Below, one piece after another: positions 23,391-34,121 of a stretch of DNA of 64,000 bases (its first letter is position 1; each line of letters starts with the position of its first letter). The stretch spans positions 496,001 to 560,000 of the forward strand of contig CADCXA010000053.1 of the NCBI GenBank assembly GCA_902806565.1, given 5' to 3'. Made by a program: the position numbers and the translations under genes. This stretch comes from Hypoxylon rubiginosum (Eukaryota; Ascomycota; Sordariomycetes; Xylariales; Hypoxylaceae). Below the pieces are notes generated by a model that did no database searches, was not told where the DNA came from, and saw only the letters and a list, made by a program, of their open reading frames with translations.

Positions 23391-24145
23391 TATGCTCGTA
23401 TTTAACGAGCCTTGGAATATTCGCCGTAAATATTGAGAAGCATCGCTATGAGGTTATATGGTTCAGATTGAAAATTCCTTTTCTAATCAAAGAGGCAAGG
23501 GGGACCTGTTAAGGACCTGTTAAGGAACTAAGAGATGAAGGAGGCAGATTGAAGTTTTCCTCTTATTATCCCATGACCTGTAAATTTAAGCAACACATTG
23601 ATGAGACTGAGAAGTGACATTCATACTCCTGGAGAATACATCTCTCTTCACTTATACTTGAATGGTAAAAAACTGACGAACAAGATACACCTTCTTATGA
23701 GCCCCTATTCCACCAGCCACAGTAACCACAAGAGCCACAAGAGCCACACCAGTTTCTCTGTATTTACACTGTCCTGCTTACTGTGCGATCATGCGATGAA
23801 TACCTTACCGCTATCACAGTGCGCGATGTGAATGGTCGCTCTTATCAACAACTACCCCGATCGGATGCGAAGCCGCGCGATTACACTCCGATGCGAAGGA
23901 GACATCATCGTGTGTTATCATAACTAAGTGGGGATATGTAGATGCTTTCATCATTTACTTCTGAAAGGTAAGGTGATCAATTTGGTACAGAGCTACGAAT
24001 CCTTGAGATCTATGCCTCTCGCTCATATTGCTAGACACGTTTAAGTAATCCATCTTCACCTAGGATGGATGTTGAGCTTTATGCGTGTGTAACTCTCCTT
24101 CCTTGAATTTTCAAAATCGAAGCCCCCGCTTCTATATCAGGAGTT
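23391..24145. other. Divergent promoter region
   Basis: This contains a short tandem GGACCTGTTAA repeat (23503-23525) and an imperfect AGAGCCACA repeat near 23718-23748. No ORF of interest beyond a 77-codon frame at 23598-23831 that lacks protein-like features. Confidence 0.4.
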
Positions 24146-25676
24146 ATGGAGCAACGCGCCGCGATCCCAGTGACCCTGCCAAGGGACAATCCGACGCAGA
24201 GCTACTGGCAGCTCGAGCCCGATGAGATCGCTGACTTGCGCTCGACGGACGCGCTCCCGGATAAGGCAGACACCGTCATCATCGGGAGCGGGATTACGGG
24301 AGCCGCAGTGGCTTTCAATTTGTTGAGCAATGGAGCCCGCGACATCGTCATGTTGGAAGCTCGGCAAGCGAGCTCGGGCGCAACGGGACGGAATGGTACA
24401 TCCTCTTCTCTTCTCTTCTTTTCTTTTTCCCCTTCTCCCCTTGCCTTCATTCTCTTCTTGCCCAGCTCGTCCCCCTTTCTCTTTAGAAGTGCCCATCTAG
24501 CTGCAGCTCTCCTCATTCATTCCCGTTTTCACAGGCGGTCACACGAAAGCGGCGTCCTACCGCTCGTTCCTCGACCACGAGCGCGCGCACGGCACGGCCG
24601 CAGCCGTTAAGATCGCGCGCCTGGAATTGGCCAACATCCGCGCCGTGCACGCGTTCGCGCGGGAGCACGGCATCGCGTGCGACAGCAAGCCCGGCGACAC
24701 CGTGGACGTGGTGTACGACGCGGCGCAGTGGGCGCACGACCAGCGCGCCGTCGCGGCGATGCGGGCGGCGATGCCTGGCGACGACGCCGCCGTCTACACG
24801 CTACACGGCCCCGACGAGGTGCGTGACAGGTTCTTCTGCGGGCGCGGCGGCGATGAGGCCGTGGCCGGCGCCGTGTCGTATGAGGCCGGCAGCCTGAGTG
24901 CGTACAAGTTCGCCGTCGGCGCGCTGAAGCTGTGTCTGGCCAAGGGGCTCAACCTGCAGACAAACACGCCCGCGCTCGGGCTGGAGAAGCTCGAGGGCGG
25001 CGGCTGGAGGGTGGAGACGGACCGAGGCTCGATTCGGGCGCGGCGAGTCGTCCTCGCTACGAACGGGTATACCGCTCGCCTATGGAAGAAGTTCCAAGGC
25101 GTCATCGTTCCGCTGCGCGGACATGTGATCGCGGCGCGGCAGGGCCGCAACATGCCGAGCGAGGGCCTGCCCGCGACGTACAGCTTCATCTACGAGAAGG
25201 GCTACGACTACATGATCCAGCGGCCGAAGGGCTCCAAGTTCGAGGGCGACATCGTGATCGGCGGGGCCCTAGCCAAGGCCGTCGACGAGGGTCTGGAAGA
25301 ATACGGCACGACAGACGACACAGCTTTCGACGGCGTCATCACGCAGTCTCTCTACGAGAGCCTGCCGCAGTATTTCGGTAACAACTGGGGCGCAGACGAT
25401 CCGGATGGTCGGATACGCAAGGCGTGGACCGGCATCATGGGCTTCAGCCCGGATGGCTTCCCGCTCGTCGGCGAGATGCCCGGCGAGAAGGACCTCTGGG
25501 TCTCGTCCAGCTTTCAGGGTCACGGGATGGTGCTCTGCTGGATGTGCGCACGCGCGCTCGTGGCCATGATGGAGGGCGGTGCCGGTGCAGATGAAAAGCT
25601 AGATTCTTGGTTTCCGGAAGGGTTCAAAATCACCGAGGAGAGGCTACGTCTGACTTTCAAGGGCCGTTTGTCCTGA
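24146..25676 (+). CDS. FAD-dependent oxidoreductase, DAO / PuuB-like family
   Basis: Exons are 24146-24395 and 24535-25676, with a 139-nt CT-rich GT-AG intron, giving 463 aa. The dinucleotide-binding motif VIIGSGITGAA lies at residues 45-55, followed by the Glu end of the beta-alpha-beta unit (VMLEARQASSG) and GATGRNGGH, spliced across the intron, the flavin-contacting loop of D-amino-acid-oxidase-fold enzymes. The C-terminal FAD contact region is FSPDGFPLVGEMPG, then SSFQGHGM. Such enzymes oxidise amines or N-substituted amino acids (gamma-glutamylputrescine, sarcosine) with O2. The substrate is not determinable. The exons are much more GC-rich than the flanks, as usual for expressed genes here. 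Confidence 0.85.
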
Positions 25677-27648
25677 GTGAGTGTGATTCAAGTGTTTTCC
25701 CGAAATTTGCAATCAAAGTAGATACTTTTTGACAGCCTCTTTACGTTGCGGGTTAATGTTATTCTCAGTATTTAGGTACAGACTCATAAGGAGGCACGGA
25801 AGTGAAGCATATCCTAGTTCTCTAGGTAATTTATAGCATGCTACAGTATTAAAGAAAGATAGCTAGTATATTTACCACTAAACATGCTACTTCGAGGGCT
25901 TCATGGTGTTTCTTGGTAGCTAAGGACTCAACCTCCATTGGTGATGTTCTTGATCGGCCGGCATAACGGACATACAATGTTGTGTTGCGTGGTATAGACA
26001 GCTATGTATTTACGCTTAAGCATGTAAGTTACATCAACTGTGGGCTGAGCTGATCCGGCTTCCACAACTCGACGGCGATATCCACAGCTCCTCGAATTCC
26101 CTTACAAAGCTGTTCCGCATTTCTAATCATGGCCGACATAGAGAAAAGCTCCTTTGAGCTAGATCACGTCCACGGGACCGTGGTTTGACGAAGCAGTCGT
26201 GCTGGAGATTATGTTGGTGCCGAGTCGCGAATCCGGATAGGAGTTGACGAGATCGTGACGACAAGATGCAGAAAACCCGCATTCGCTGTCAACTCTCATA
26301 AAGTAACTGATCAGTATAAGATCAAGTGCCAGAAATATACTGAGCTTCCGCCGATTCGCCCGTGCTCATATCGATGTTGCATTTCCCATCCCGTTTGCGG
26401 CGGTGCTACGCCGCAATGATACCGTTGCAGATTTCGGTCTCGGTTCCTATCCGGTACCGAACCCCGAGCTCTTCGGTCAAGCTGGGTCTAACTGGTCGAT
26501 TAGTGCATCGTAGCATCTTAACGATAGCGATGACTGAAAAGGGTGGTTTGTGCCAAGTAGACGTCGAACTGCCGAGCCGCAGAAAGCCTTAAACCGGCGT
26601 ATAGGGGCCAAACCTTCGGATATAGACTTGCATTATGTCCATACATCAGTCGTGGGAACAGCTGATTTTGCTGTAGCTCTAGATGTGAGTTCTGTCGATC
26701 CTTTGCAGGGCAGGGCAGTGACAACTACCTAATCTACCTAGGTACCTAGGTAATTATAGACGAGTAAGCATCCGTTTGGTTAGTTATCTGTATTCCATTT
26801 GTTAAATTTATAGCTGTTATTAAGCTAAGCTCTAAAAGACGCACGCAATAGCCTAGTATACCATGACGACAATGGCCATGATGTTATGAGTCTTCATGAC
26901 GGATTTATTACGGTTCAGATCCTAATAAGAAACATCAAACCCCTAATAATAGTAGTACAAGGGCGGTTGAGGTACAGTGCGTAACTCGTCAAGTGTCATT
27001 TCTACACCGAGAATGGTACATCCAATCGGATTGGCATAGCAGGGTGAAGTGAAGCATGAGTCTCCATTATGTCGACCATCCGATCCAGCCCTAAATCCAC
27101 TCTTGATAACTTATCAATAAACAATGACTACCACTCTTCGCCCGAGTTAATCGGGGCAATTTTGCTCTTACGAGAATATGTCCGAGTTTTTCGGGGATAT
27201 CCCCTCGCTTCACATTAGATACCCCTGATAGCCAAGTCGGGGATCACGCAACTGCCGCAACTTGCTAGGGGGCTCGATGGCGAGTTGAACCATAAGCAGG
27301 GCCAGCTGCTGGGTCTATGGAGCAGGCAGGCATTGCGGCCGGCGGTTACACACCTCTTTCGGGGTTTCGTTCATCATGACGAAGGCCGATGTGGCCGGTA
27401 ACGTGGAAAATAGGATGGATTTCTCCACGGGCCGTGCCGTTCATACGTGTAGTATTCGTGTAACCATTCAGGATTTATATTCGTAGCTCTTGCCGCATGT
27501 TTAGAGACTCAATCTACCACGTCACTCATCAACCCCTGTTCTGTTCACATTACTACTACCAAGCCGGTTTAGAAGAAAGACTTAGAGCGACCAGCCAAGA
27601 ACCACTAGATATTAGCCAGACGACTAACTATCGGTAAAAATAGCAACC
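25677..27648. other. Long intergenic region
   Basis: Nearly 2 kb without a supported gene; the ORFs seen (for example 26362-26592) lack protein-like composition. It holds a TACCTAGGTACCTAGGTA palindromic run at 26738-26755 and the 5' leader of the FAD monooxygenase at its right end. Confidence 0.45.
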
Positions 27649-29220
27649 ATGCCACTCAAGATCTTGATTATCGGCGCGGGTATCTGTGGGCCGGCAATGG
27701 CCACGCTGCTGCGACGGTCCGACCCGGGGCACAGCGTGACGATCGTGGAGCGGTATCCCGAGATCCGCCACAACGGGCTGCAGATCGACTTGCGGGCCTG
27801 GGGAATCCCCATCATGAAGCGGCTGGGGCTCCTCGAGAAGGTGCGCCAGGTGTCGGTCAAGGAGGGCGGTCTCGCGCTGGTCGACAGCAAGGGCAAGACC
27901 AAGGCCGTCCTGGGCATCAACGACTCCGGCGCCGGCGCACAGTCCTTCACCAGCGAGTTCGAGGTCATGCGCGGCGATCTCGTCAACATACTCTACGAGG
28001 CCAGCATGAAGGATGCCGACGAGCCGGCGACTGGCAAAGGGGACGGAGCACAGGATCCTCGCGAGGAGGACGGGCCCGGCATAAGATATCGGTTTAACAT
28101 CTCGGTGACGGGCCTGGCGCAGGACGAGAAAGGCGTGGATGTGACCTTCACGGACGGCACCACGCGGCGGTACGACCTGGTCGTCGGCGCGGACGGCCAA
28201 TGGTCCAAGACCCGGCGAATGATGTTCGGCGAAGACATCGGCGGGGCAATGTTCAAGAGACTGCACGTGCATATTGCCTACTACACCGGTATGTGATTTC
28301 TGAGGACGTTAATGCTCTCCAGGCTGGCCAGGAGTTGAAAAACCCCTCCGTCTCTTAAGATATGCCTCCTCCGCCGAGAAGTGATTTACTGAATTTTTAT
28401 CGCCGCAGTCAAGCGAGAGCCCGGCGACGACGAGCTGGCCCGAATTTACCACATCGGAAATGGCCGCTCCATCTTCCGTCGTACGGGCGACCGCCCGTTC
28501 ACCCAGGTAATCCTCATGGCCCGTACGGAGTCGGAAGAGATGAGGCAAGCGATCGAGAGGCAGCCAGTCCAAAAGCAGAAGGAGGCCTTTGAGAAGCTGT
28601 TCAAGGGCGCCGGGTGGCAGATGGATAGTCGATTTCTCCAGGGTCTGAGAGAGTCGACTGATTTCTATGCGGATTCGCTGGGCCAAGTCAAAGCGCCGCA
28701 TGCGGTGAAAGGTCGCAGTACGTGTCATGAACCCCCCCCCCCCCCCCCCCCCCCCTCTCTTTTACCCCTTTTTGCCTGTCTTGGGAGTGATGATTTCACA
28801 ACCAGACTCGCAAGTCTCTTAAAGTAATCAGAAACTCACGTTATTACAGTTGCACTTCTGGGCGACGCGGCGCACTGCGCGAGCGCCGTGACCGGCATGG
28901 GCACGACGGTGTCGCTGATCGGCGCGTACACGCTAGCGGGCGAGCTGGCGCGGCACAACGACGATGTGCCGACGGCCCTGCAGGCCTACGATGCCAACAT
29001 AAAGCCGTACATTATTGAGGCCCAGAAGCTGACGCTCGGCGTGCCTCACATCCTGACGCTCGACTCCCAGTGGGCCATCGCTCTCCTGCGCTTCGTCGTC
29101 TGGCTCGTCACTTCGACCAAGTTCGACAAGCTGATCGTCAAACTCGCCGGAGAGAACAAAGGCGGCCTGCAGCTCCCTGATTATCCCGAGTTGAAGCTTG
29201 CGCCGGCCACCGAAAACTGA
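27649..29220 (+). CDS. FAD-dependent monooxygenase (PHBH/TetX-like)
   Basis: Exons are 27649-28288, 28409-28717 and 28850-29220; the total is 1320 nt, 439 aa, with all junctions GT-AG and in phase. The three hallmark motifs are present: GAGICG at residues 9-14 for the FAD ADP moiety, the DG motif in VVGADGQWSKTR, and the GD motif GRIALLGDAAH, which is rebuilt only by splicing intron 2. These enzymes hydroxylate aromatic or polyketide substrates using NAD(P)H and O2. Intron 2 contains an uninterrupted run of 24 C (28732-28755). The gene converges on the homogentisate dioxygenase gene, so an aromatic-catabolic role is possible, though secondary metabolism is equally likely. Confidence 0.88.
28732..28755 (+). 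repeat. Poly-C tract (24 C) in an intron
   Basis: A perfect 24-base C homopolymer lies inside intron 2 of the FAD monooxygenase, just after the donor site. Such tracts are prone to slippage and to sequencing error, so its length should be treated as approximate. Confidence 0.9.
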
Positions 29221-29715
29221 TGTGAAGAGGAAGTGGGGCAGGAAGGAGAATTGCGGCCGAACAAATTCATCAGATACCGAACCCTAAGACCTATTCGTTT
29301 GAAAGTTTTAGCCTTTTTAACCAGTCGTCGTGCTACTGGAAGGTAGGTGCTGTTCGAATCTAGTTGACGTAGCCGATATATATACTGCATACCTAGATAT
29401 TAACACAAATTTGAATCTTCTCTGGAGTGCTTTACAGGTTTTAGAATGCATTCAGGTAGCCAACCTACCTGTATAGCACCTATGGTGGGATTGCCAGAAA
29501 AGGACGCTATTCGTATCTTAGTGTTCCGGTGTAATCACATTCGAGCGTGTACATATAGGTACCTCTATGAGATGACAGAAAGTTTATGCTCAATCTAGAC
29601 TCTTGCAAACTGCCATTAATTATATCCCCAATAGCATTAGCCACTTACCTTTATTAAACCGTTCTCGATTTGTAGAATAGAAAATACACAGGCGTACTTA
29701 TAGATCGTCGCATGG
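29221..29715. other. Convergent 3' intergenic region
   Basis: AT-rich 3' flanks of the FAD monooxygenase and homogentisate dioxygenase genes. No coding or RNA features seen. Confidence 0.45.
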
Positions 29716-31183
29716 CTATTTCAGCAAATGGCTGTTAAGACCCACGCCTCCGGGCATCTTCCAGTGCACCTGGACGCCGCCCCAGCTCTCCTCGCTGTAG
29801 CCCTCCTGGACCTTCTTGCACATCTTGAGGCCCCACTCCGTCACGCCGACCATCAGGCAGCTCTCGAACATGAAGGCGCAGCTGCCCCTGCCGACGAGGG
29901 CAGGCTTGAGCTCAGCGTTGCTCGCGCCCTCGAAGCTCTTCGCGTCCGGGCCGTGGCCGCTCATCACGTTGTGCAGGCTGGCGCCGCCGGGCATGAACCC
30001 GCCCTGCCCGCCCTTCTTGGCGTCGTACTCGCCCGCGATCAGGCCCATGAACTCCGACATGGTGTTGCGGTGGTACCACGGCGGACGGAAGGTGTCCTCG
30101 GCCACGAGCCAGCGCGGCGGGAAGATGACGAAGTCGGCGACGGCCGTGCCGGGGTGGTCCGTAGGGGCTGAGAGCACGGTGAAGATGGAGGGGTCCGGGT
30201 GGTCGTACGAAATGCTTCCAATCGTGTTGAACCGGCCTAGATCATACTTGTAAGGGTAGTAGTTGCCGTGCCATGCCACGACGTCGAAGGGCGTATGGGC
30301 CTGTTTCGTCTGGAAGAGCGAGTTGTTGAATTTCACCGTGATTGTGTACGCATTGGGGCCTTCGGAGGCGGTGGCGCCCGTGTCCTCGCTGAAGCACGCG
30401 ACAGGAGCTTGGAAATCGCGAGCGTTGGCCAGACAATTTGATCCAATCGGCCCTAGTTCCGGGAGGGCGAAGTGACCCTGGTAAAGCTCGAGGGCGTATC
30501 CGCGGACAGGCCCAGATGGCAAATGAACTTGATACTTGATCCCGCGCGGGATAATGCAGATTTCCATGGGCCGTACTAAAAGCCAGCCCAGCTCTGTTCT
30601 AATATCCAGGACGCCATCCTGAGACACAATCAGGAGGTCCCCGTCCGCTGAATAGAAAGCGGAATTCTCATCCATGGATTTGCCTGCAGCGTATATATAC
30701 ATGCCGATGCCCTGCTTCAAGGTGGGATCGCCAGCTCCGGCGACCAAATGTAGGCCGGAGACGAAGTCGGTCTGGTCGTCGTGGTCGAAGGGATCCCATC
30801 GTAGCTGATTCGGTATGTACTCAAGCTTGGCGGGATCGGTAGGCTTATCAGATTTGAAAGGGCCGTCGGCGGCAGGACCAAAAGGTGGATGTGCACAGGA
30901 GGGCAGTATTCGGTAGAGCCATGACTGCTTGTTCTCATGCCGCGGGGCTGTGAAAGCGGTTCCGGAGAGCTTCTCGGCGTACAGACCATACGGCGGCTTC
31001 TGGGGAGAATTCTGGCCTATAGGTAGAGCACCGGAGACGGCTTCGGTCCTACATGGTGTCTGTGTAAGTCGATAGATAGTAGTTGTTAGTAGATGTGAAT
31101 TTGCAATCAACTCACTCTAGATAAGACCCAAAGCCATTCTGATACTTGTAACGCTCACCAAATTCAAATGCGGTGACAGGCAT
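29716..31183 (-). CDS. hmgA: Homogentisate 1,2-dioxygenase
   Basis: This enzyme opens the ring of homogentisate to maleylacetoacetate in phenylalanine/tyrosine catabolism. Exons are 31116-31183 and 29716-31048. Exon 1 encodes [20 protein letters not shown] and splices through GTGAGT/TGTAG to [19 protein letters not shown], the expected family start; the total is 466 aa. The iron ligands are visible: His349 and Glu355 in [12 protein letters not shown] and His388 in [11 protein letters not shown]. The length and motif spacing match eukaryotic HGD apart from three extra residues before the last His. The usual fungal partners (fumarylacetoacetase, maleylacetoacetate isomerase) are not in the window. 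Three TGACTAA boxes lie upstream. Confidence 0.97.
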
Positions 31184-31908
31184 TATGATGGATTCAAACA
31201 GAACGCTAGGTGCCTGTACCTAGCTCAAGGTGGGTGGTGATGGCGGTTTGATAGTGGCGTTCCGGTCAGTCTGGGTGTAGATGTCAAAAGAGGTAATAGC
31301 ATGTTAGTATTGAAATTCGGTAATTAGAGGACTTAAGATATATCAAAGCAAACGGCTAGTGGGGGTAAAGGCGGAACACGATGAAGAAGGTTCACAAAAG
31401 GAGTTCCGATGCGCATTCCGAAGCGAACATCGCCAATTGCTATCTTGTCACCGACGCTATCCTGCGATAGCCGGTGCCACTGTTACAGTATATTAGGTAC
31501 CGTTCAGTGGGGATTGAGGGGAATTGGGGGTGTGTGTGGGATAGGGGCCGGGAGCTTAGGTCATCTATGACCGTGGATTAGTACTTTATTAGCAAGATCT
31601 GTATACGTGCTGACTAAATATGTGCTGACTAAGTACGTGCTGACTAAACTTGGTGTTCAGTCGGCCAGTCTACCTGTAATCAAAAGGGGTTAACAAACGT
31701 CTTTCACAAATAGAACAAGTTCATTCATAATTCATATAGTGACAATTCTTTGATTAAACATAAAAATCAACTTAATGTATTTGCGTAAGCAGTACTAAGG
31801 CAAGGTTGTTTTTGTTTCACCGAGCTTTGTCTTAACTACTTCATGTTTTCTGATTGTTACTTTACATAAACCCATTGTATTCTTGTGATATCCAACGACA
31901 CTATTATA
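31184..31908. other. HGD upstream region
   Basis: This contains the HGD promoter and the 3' flank of the next minus-strand gene. Apart from the 15-bp tandem repeat listed separately, nothing stands out; no ORF. Confidence 0.5.
31607..31651 (+). promoter_or_regulatory. Three tandem 15-bp units each with a TGACTAA box
   Basis: GTGCTGACTAA begins at 31607, 31622 and 31637, forming three 15-bp units that differ only in the last 3-4 bases. TGACTAA resembles the AP-1/Gcn4-type bZIP half-palindrome. The array sits about 425-470 bp upstream of the homogentisate dioxygenase ATG, a reasonable place for an activator array. The binding protein is unknown. Confidence 0.5.
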
Positions 31909-33456
31909 TTAGGCGCTTTGCCGCCTCTTAACTGTCTCTTCGCTCCATTGAATCTCCGCTCCTTGCGAAATACCTTGGTCTTGTTGATCTGGTTGGTTTG
32001 TTTGACCTTGCTGACCTTGCTGACCTGACTGATCTGGTTGATCTAGTTGATATGGCTGGTTTGGTTGATCGGGCTGCAGCAACTGGTTCCTAGAATCATC
32101 CTTTTTCTCCTTTTTGGATGATTCTTTAACCAAAATCTTTCGCGTGAAGAAAACACCAACCAAGAAGGAAAGGACGAAAAATAGCGTTCCGTTGAATACA
32201 CTAACACCAAGGTATCCTGCTGGAGAATCTAAAATAGCTCCCGCGATGGGTGGCCCGATTAAAAACCCAACTCCTTGCAAGCCTTCAACTATGCCGAGGC
32301 GAGCCCCAAATGCCGCTTCGTCACCCTCGTCACGGTAGAGCGTTCGCAAAGATGGCGCTATTAGAGAAATCAAGCCCCCGTCCACGAAACCGTAGCAAAT
32401 GACGAACTCGATAATCCCCTCCAGGTTATTTATAGTAAACCACCAAAATAACAGCACGCCGGTTATCAGAATAGTAAACTGCCAGACAACTAGCGCGTTC
32501 GAATGCTCCGCCAACCAGTTCAGGAACAGACGGCCGAATAATGAGGACGCGTTCAGACCGGCGAGCAGAGAGTCCCCTACTTCCGGAGATAGTTTCAGCT
32601 GATTGCGAACAAACGTTGGGATAAAGTAGAACGGCACGTCTATCCCCACGTTCATAAGCAGCGCTAATCCGCCGAAAGCTAGGAGCTTCCAGTCGAGCAA
32701 AGCTCTCCAGGTGAGAGGAGGTCGCGGCCTATCCTCGCGTCCTTCTTCCATTTCTTCTTCCTTCTTCACCTCCTTCGGCTTCACGAAAAGGCACGCAGCT
32801 AATAATAGGGCACCGTTTATCCCAGCGAAGACTCGACAGGTCGAGAAGAAACCGACCGCCTGGACCAATTGACGAAATAAGATGGGGTAGACGATTCCGC
32901 CGATGCTCGAACCGGTCATTGCTATGGCAGTAGGAAGGTCTGCCCCAGTTTCCTCGAAATGGCTTGATACTAATGCTATGGCCGGGACGTATAGTATACC
33001 ACATCCTAAGCCAAGGGCTACTCCAAACGCCAGGAAGATTGTCGCGTATTGTGCGGCGAAGCTTGTACCCAGTAGACCAACGACGTTCAACGCGCTCCCG
33101 ACATAGAAGAGGTACCGTACATACCCCTTATCGTATAGAGGACCGCTAAGGAAGCTGACGAGACTGAGGAGGAAGCCTTGCGTTGTTCCTATCCATGAGA
33201 TAGTCGATGCCGAGTACGATTCGAGTAAATTGCTTTCGTAGTAAGACTGGAAGACGCCGAAGGAGTTACTGATCCCCATCGTACTGAAACACACGTAGAA
33301 TGATACGGCAACCTGATTCCATGTCCCCCAGCTAGTGAAAGCACGACCGAGACGCGGGTAGACGAGTTGGGAGCCTCGCCTTCGTAGCATTGGCGGGTAG
33401 GGAACATATCGTGACGAGTTCCAAGGTCTATTGGCTGGGTTTTGATTCTGTGACAT
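31909..33456 (-). CDS. MFS monocarboxylate-transporter-like protein with Q/P/D-rich tail
   Basis: Single-exon, 515 aa. The N-terminal cytosolic part ends in YPRLGRAFTSWGTW, then TM1 VAVSFYVCFSTMGISNSFGVFQ carries the MCT signature with the typical SNSFGVFQSYY. Six helices, a charged central loop (KPKEVKKEEEMEEGRED) and six more helices follow, with GIVEGLQGVGFLIGPPIAGAILD in the late conserved block. The fungal MCH/MCT-like group carries monocarboxylates, riboflavin or related metabolites. The last ~65 residues form a soluble tail made of PDQ/PNQ/GQQ repeats encoded by a 15-bp-type minisatellite at about 31985-32075, on the cytosolic side. The orientation matches HGD. Confidence 0.88.
   Translation of the reverse strand: MSQNQNPANRPWNSSRYVPYPPMLRRRGSQLVYPRLGRAFTSWGTWNQVAVSFYVCFSTMGISNSFGVFQSYYESNLLESYSASTISWIGTTQGFLLSLVSFLSGPLYDKGYVRYLFYVGSALNVVGLLGTSFAAQYATIFLAFGVALGLGCGILYVPAIALVSSHFEETGADLPTAIAMTGSSIGGIVYPILFRQLVQAVGFFSTCRVFAGINGALLLAACLFVKPKEVKKEEEMEEGREDRPRPPLTWRALLDWKLLAFGGLALLMNVGIDVPFYFIPTFVRNQLKLSPEVGDSLLAGLNASSLFGRLFLNWLAEHSNALVVWQFTILITGVLLFWWFTINNLEGIIEFVICYGFVDGGLISLIAPSLRTLYRDEGDEAAFGARLGIVEGLQGVGFLIGPPIAGAILDSPAGYLGVSVFNGTLFFVLSFLVGVFFTRKILVKESSKKEKKDDSRNQLLQPDQPNQPYQLDQPDQSGQQGQQGQTNQPDQQDQGISQGAEIQWSEETVKRRQSA
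31985..32078 (-). repeat. Coding minisatellite (Q/P/D repeats)
   Basis: Degenerate tandem units of about 9-15 bp (GGTTGATCTGGTTG-like on the plus strand) encode the QPDQPNQPYQLDQPDQ-type tail of the MCT-like transporter. The frame stays open throughout. Repeat number probably varies between strains. Confidence 0.6.
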
Positions 33457-34121
33457 GGCTGGTTTTGTGGCGTATCGTAAAAGGTGTGATTGTGTCTTCA
33501 GTAAATGTCTGATATTGTCCTTTCATGCTTCTGAAGCCGACCCCCGGAATCCAGAAATATAAGTACTTGATGAAACAACCCGGAACGGAATACTGTAGGA
33601 GGCCAACAAAGCTGAGCGGTAACCTCACGCAGCACTTGAAAACTCTTGGGAAGTAGTGCTTCTCTGTGCCTTAGGCATGTATGGGGCCACACTTCGTTGT
33701 TCTCAGCTAGTCCATCTTTAAGGCATGCAAGATATTGCCTTATATAGGTACATAACAGTTGCCTACTCAGCTATACCAGTGAATTTAAATGTTAAAGAAA
33801 GCCAATAACCGTTTGTCTATAACAGTTTGCCCCTATCGTCCTATATGTAGAACCTAGCTACTACCTAAATGCCTATCAATGAGTCTCATTAACAAACAGC
33901 GGTCGCCTTGCGTTGCTATATCCCCCCGCTTTATAAAAAGGGAAATTTAGCTCCTATAAAAGGGAGAAGTTCCTTGCCGTGTTGCCACGTAACATACCTT
34001 ATACTAATCCAAATATAAATGGTTGGGTGATGGGTTGGCTGACTAGGAGGTAGGTACCTATTTCCTAAAGAAAGACATAGTATTTCTTCGTCTGATCCCG
34101 GCATTTGAAGACAATTCATCT
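33457..34121. other. Intergenic region
   Basis: 5' flank of the transporter and 3' flank of the HET gene, both minus strand. It contains a GAGGTAGGTACCTA motif (34047-34060). No gene is seen. Confidence 0.45.

Noticed and set aside
29728..30171. 147-codon ORF opposite homogentisate dioxygenase
   Set aside because: Shadow of a GC-rich coding strand; the dioxygenase is certain.
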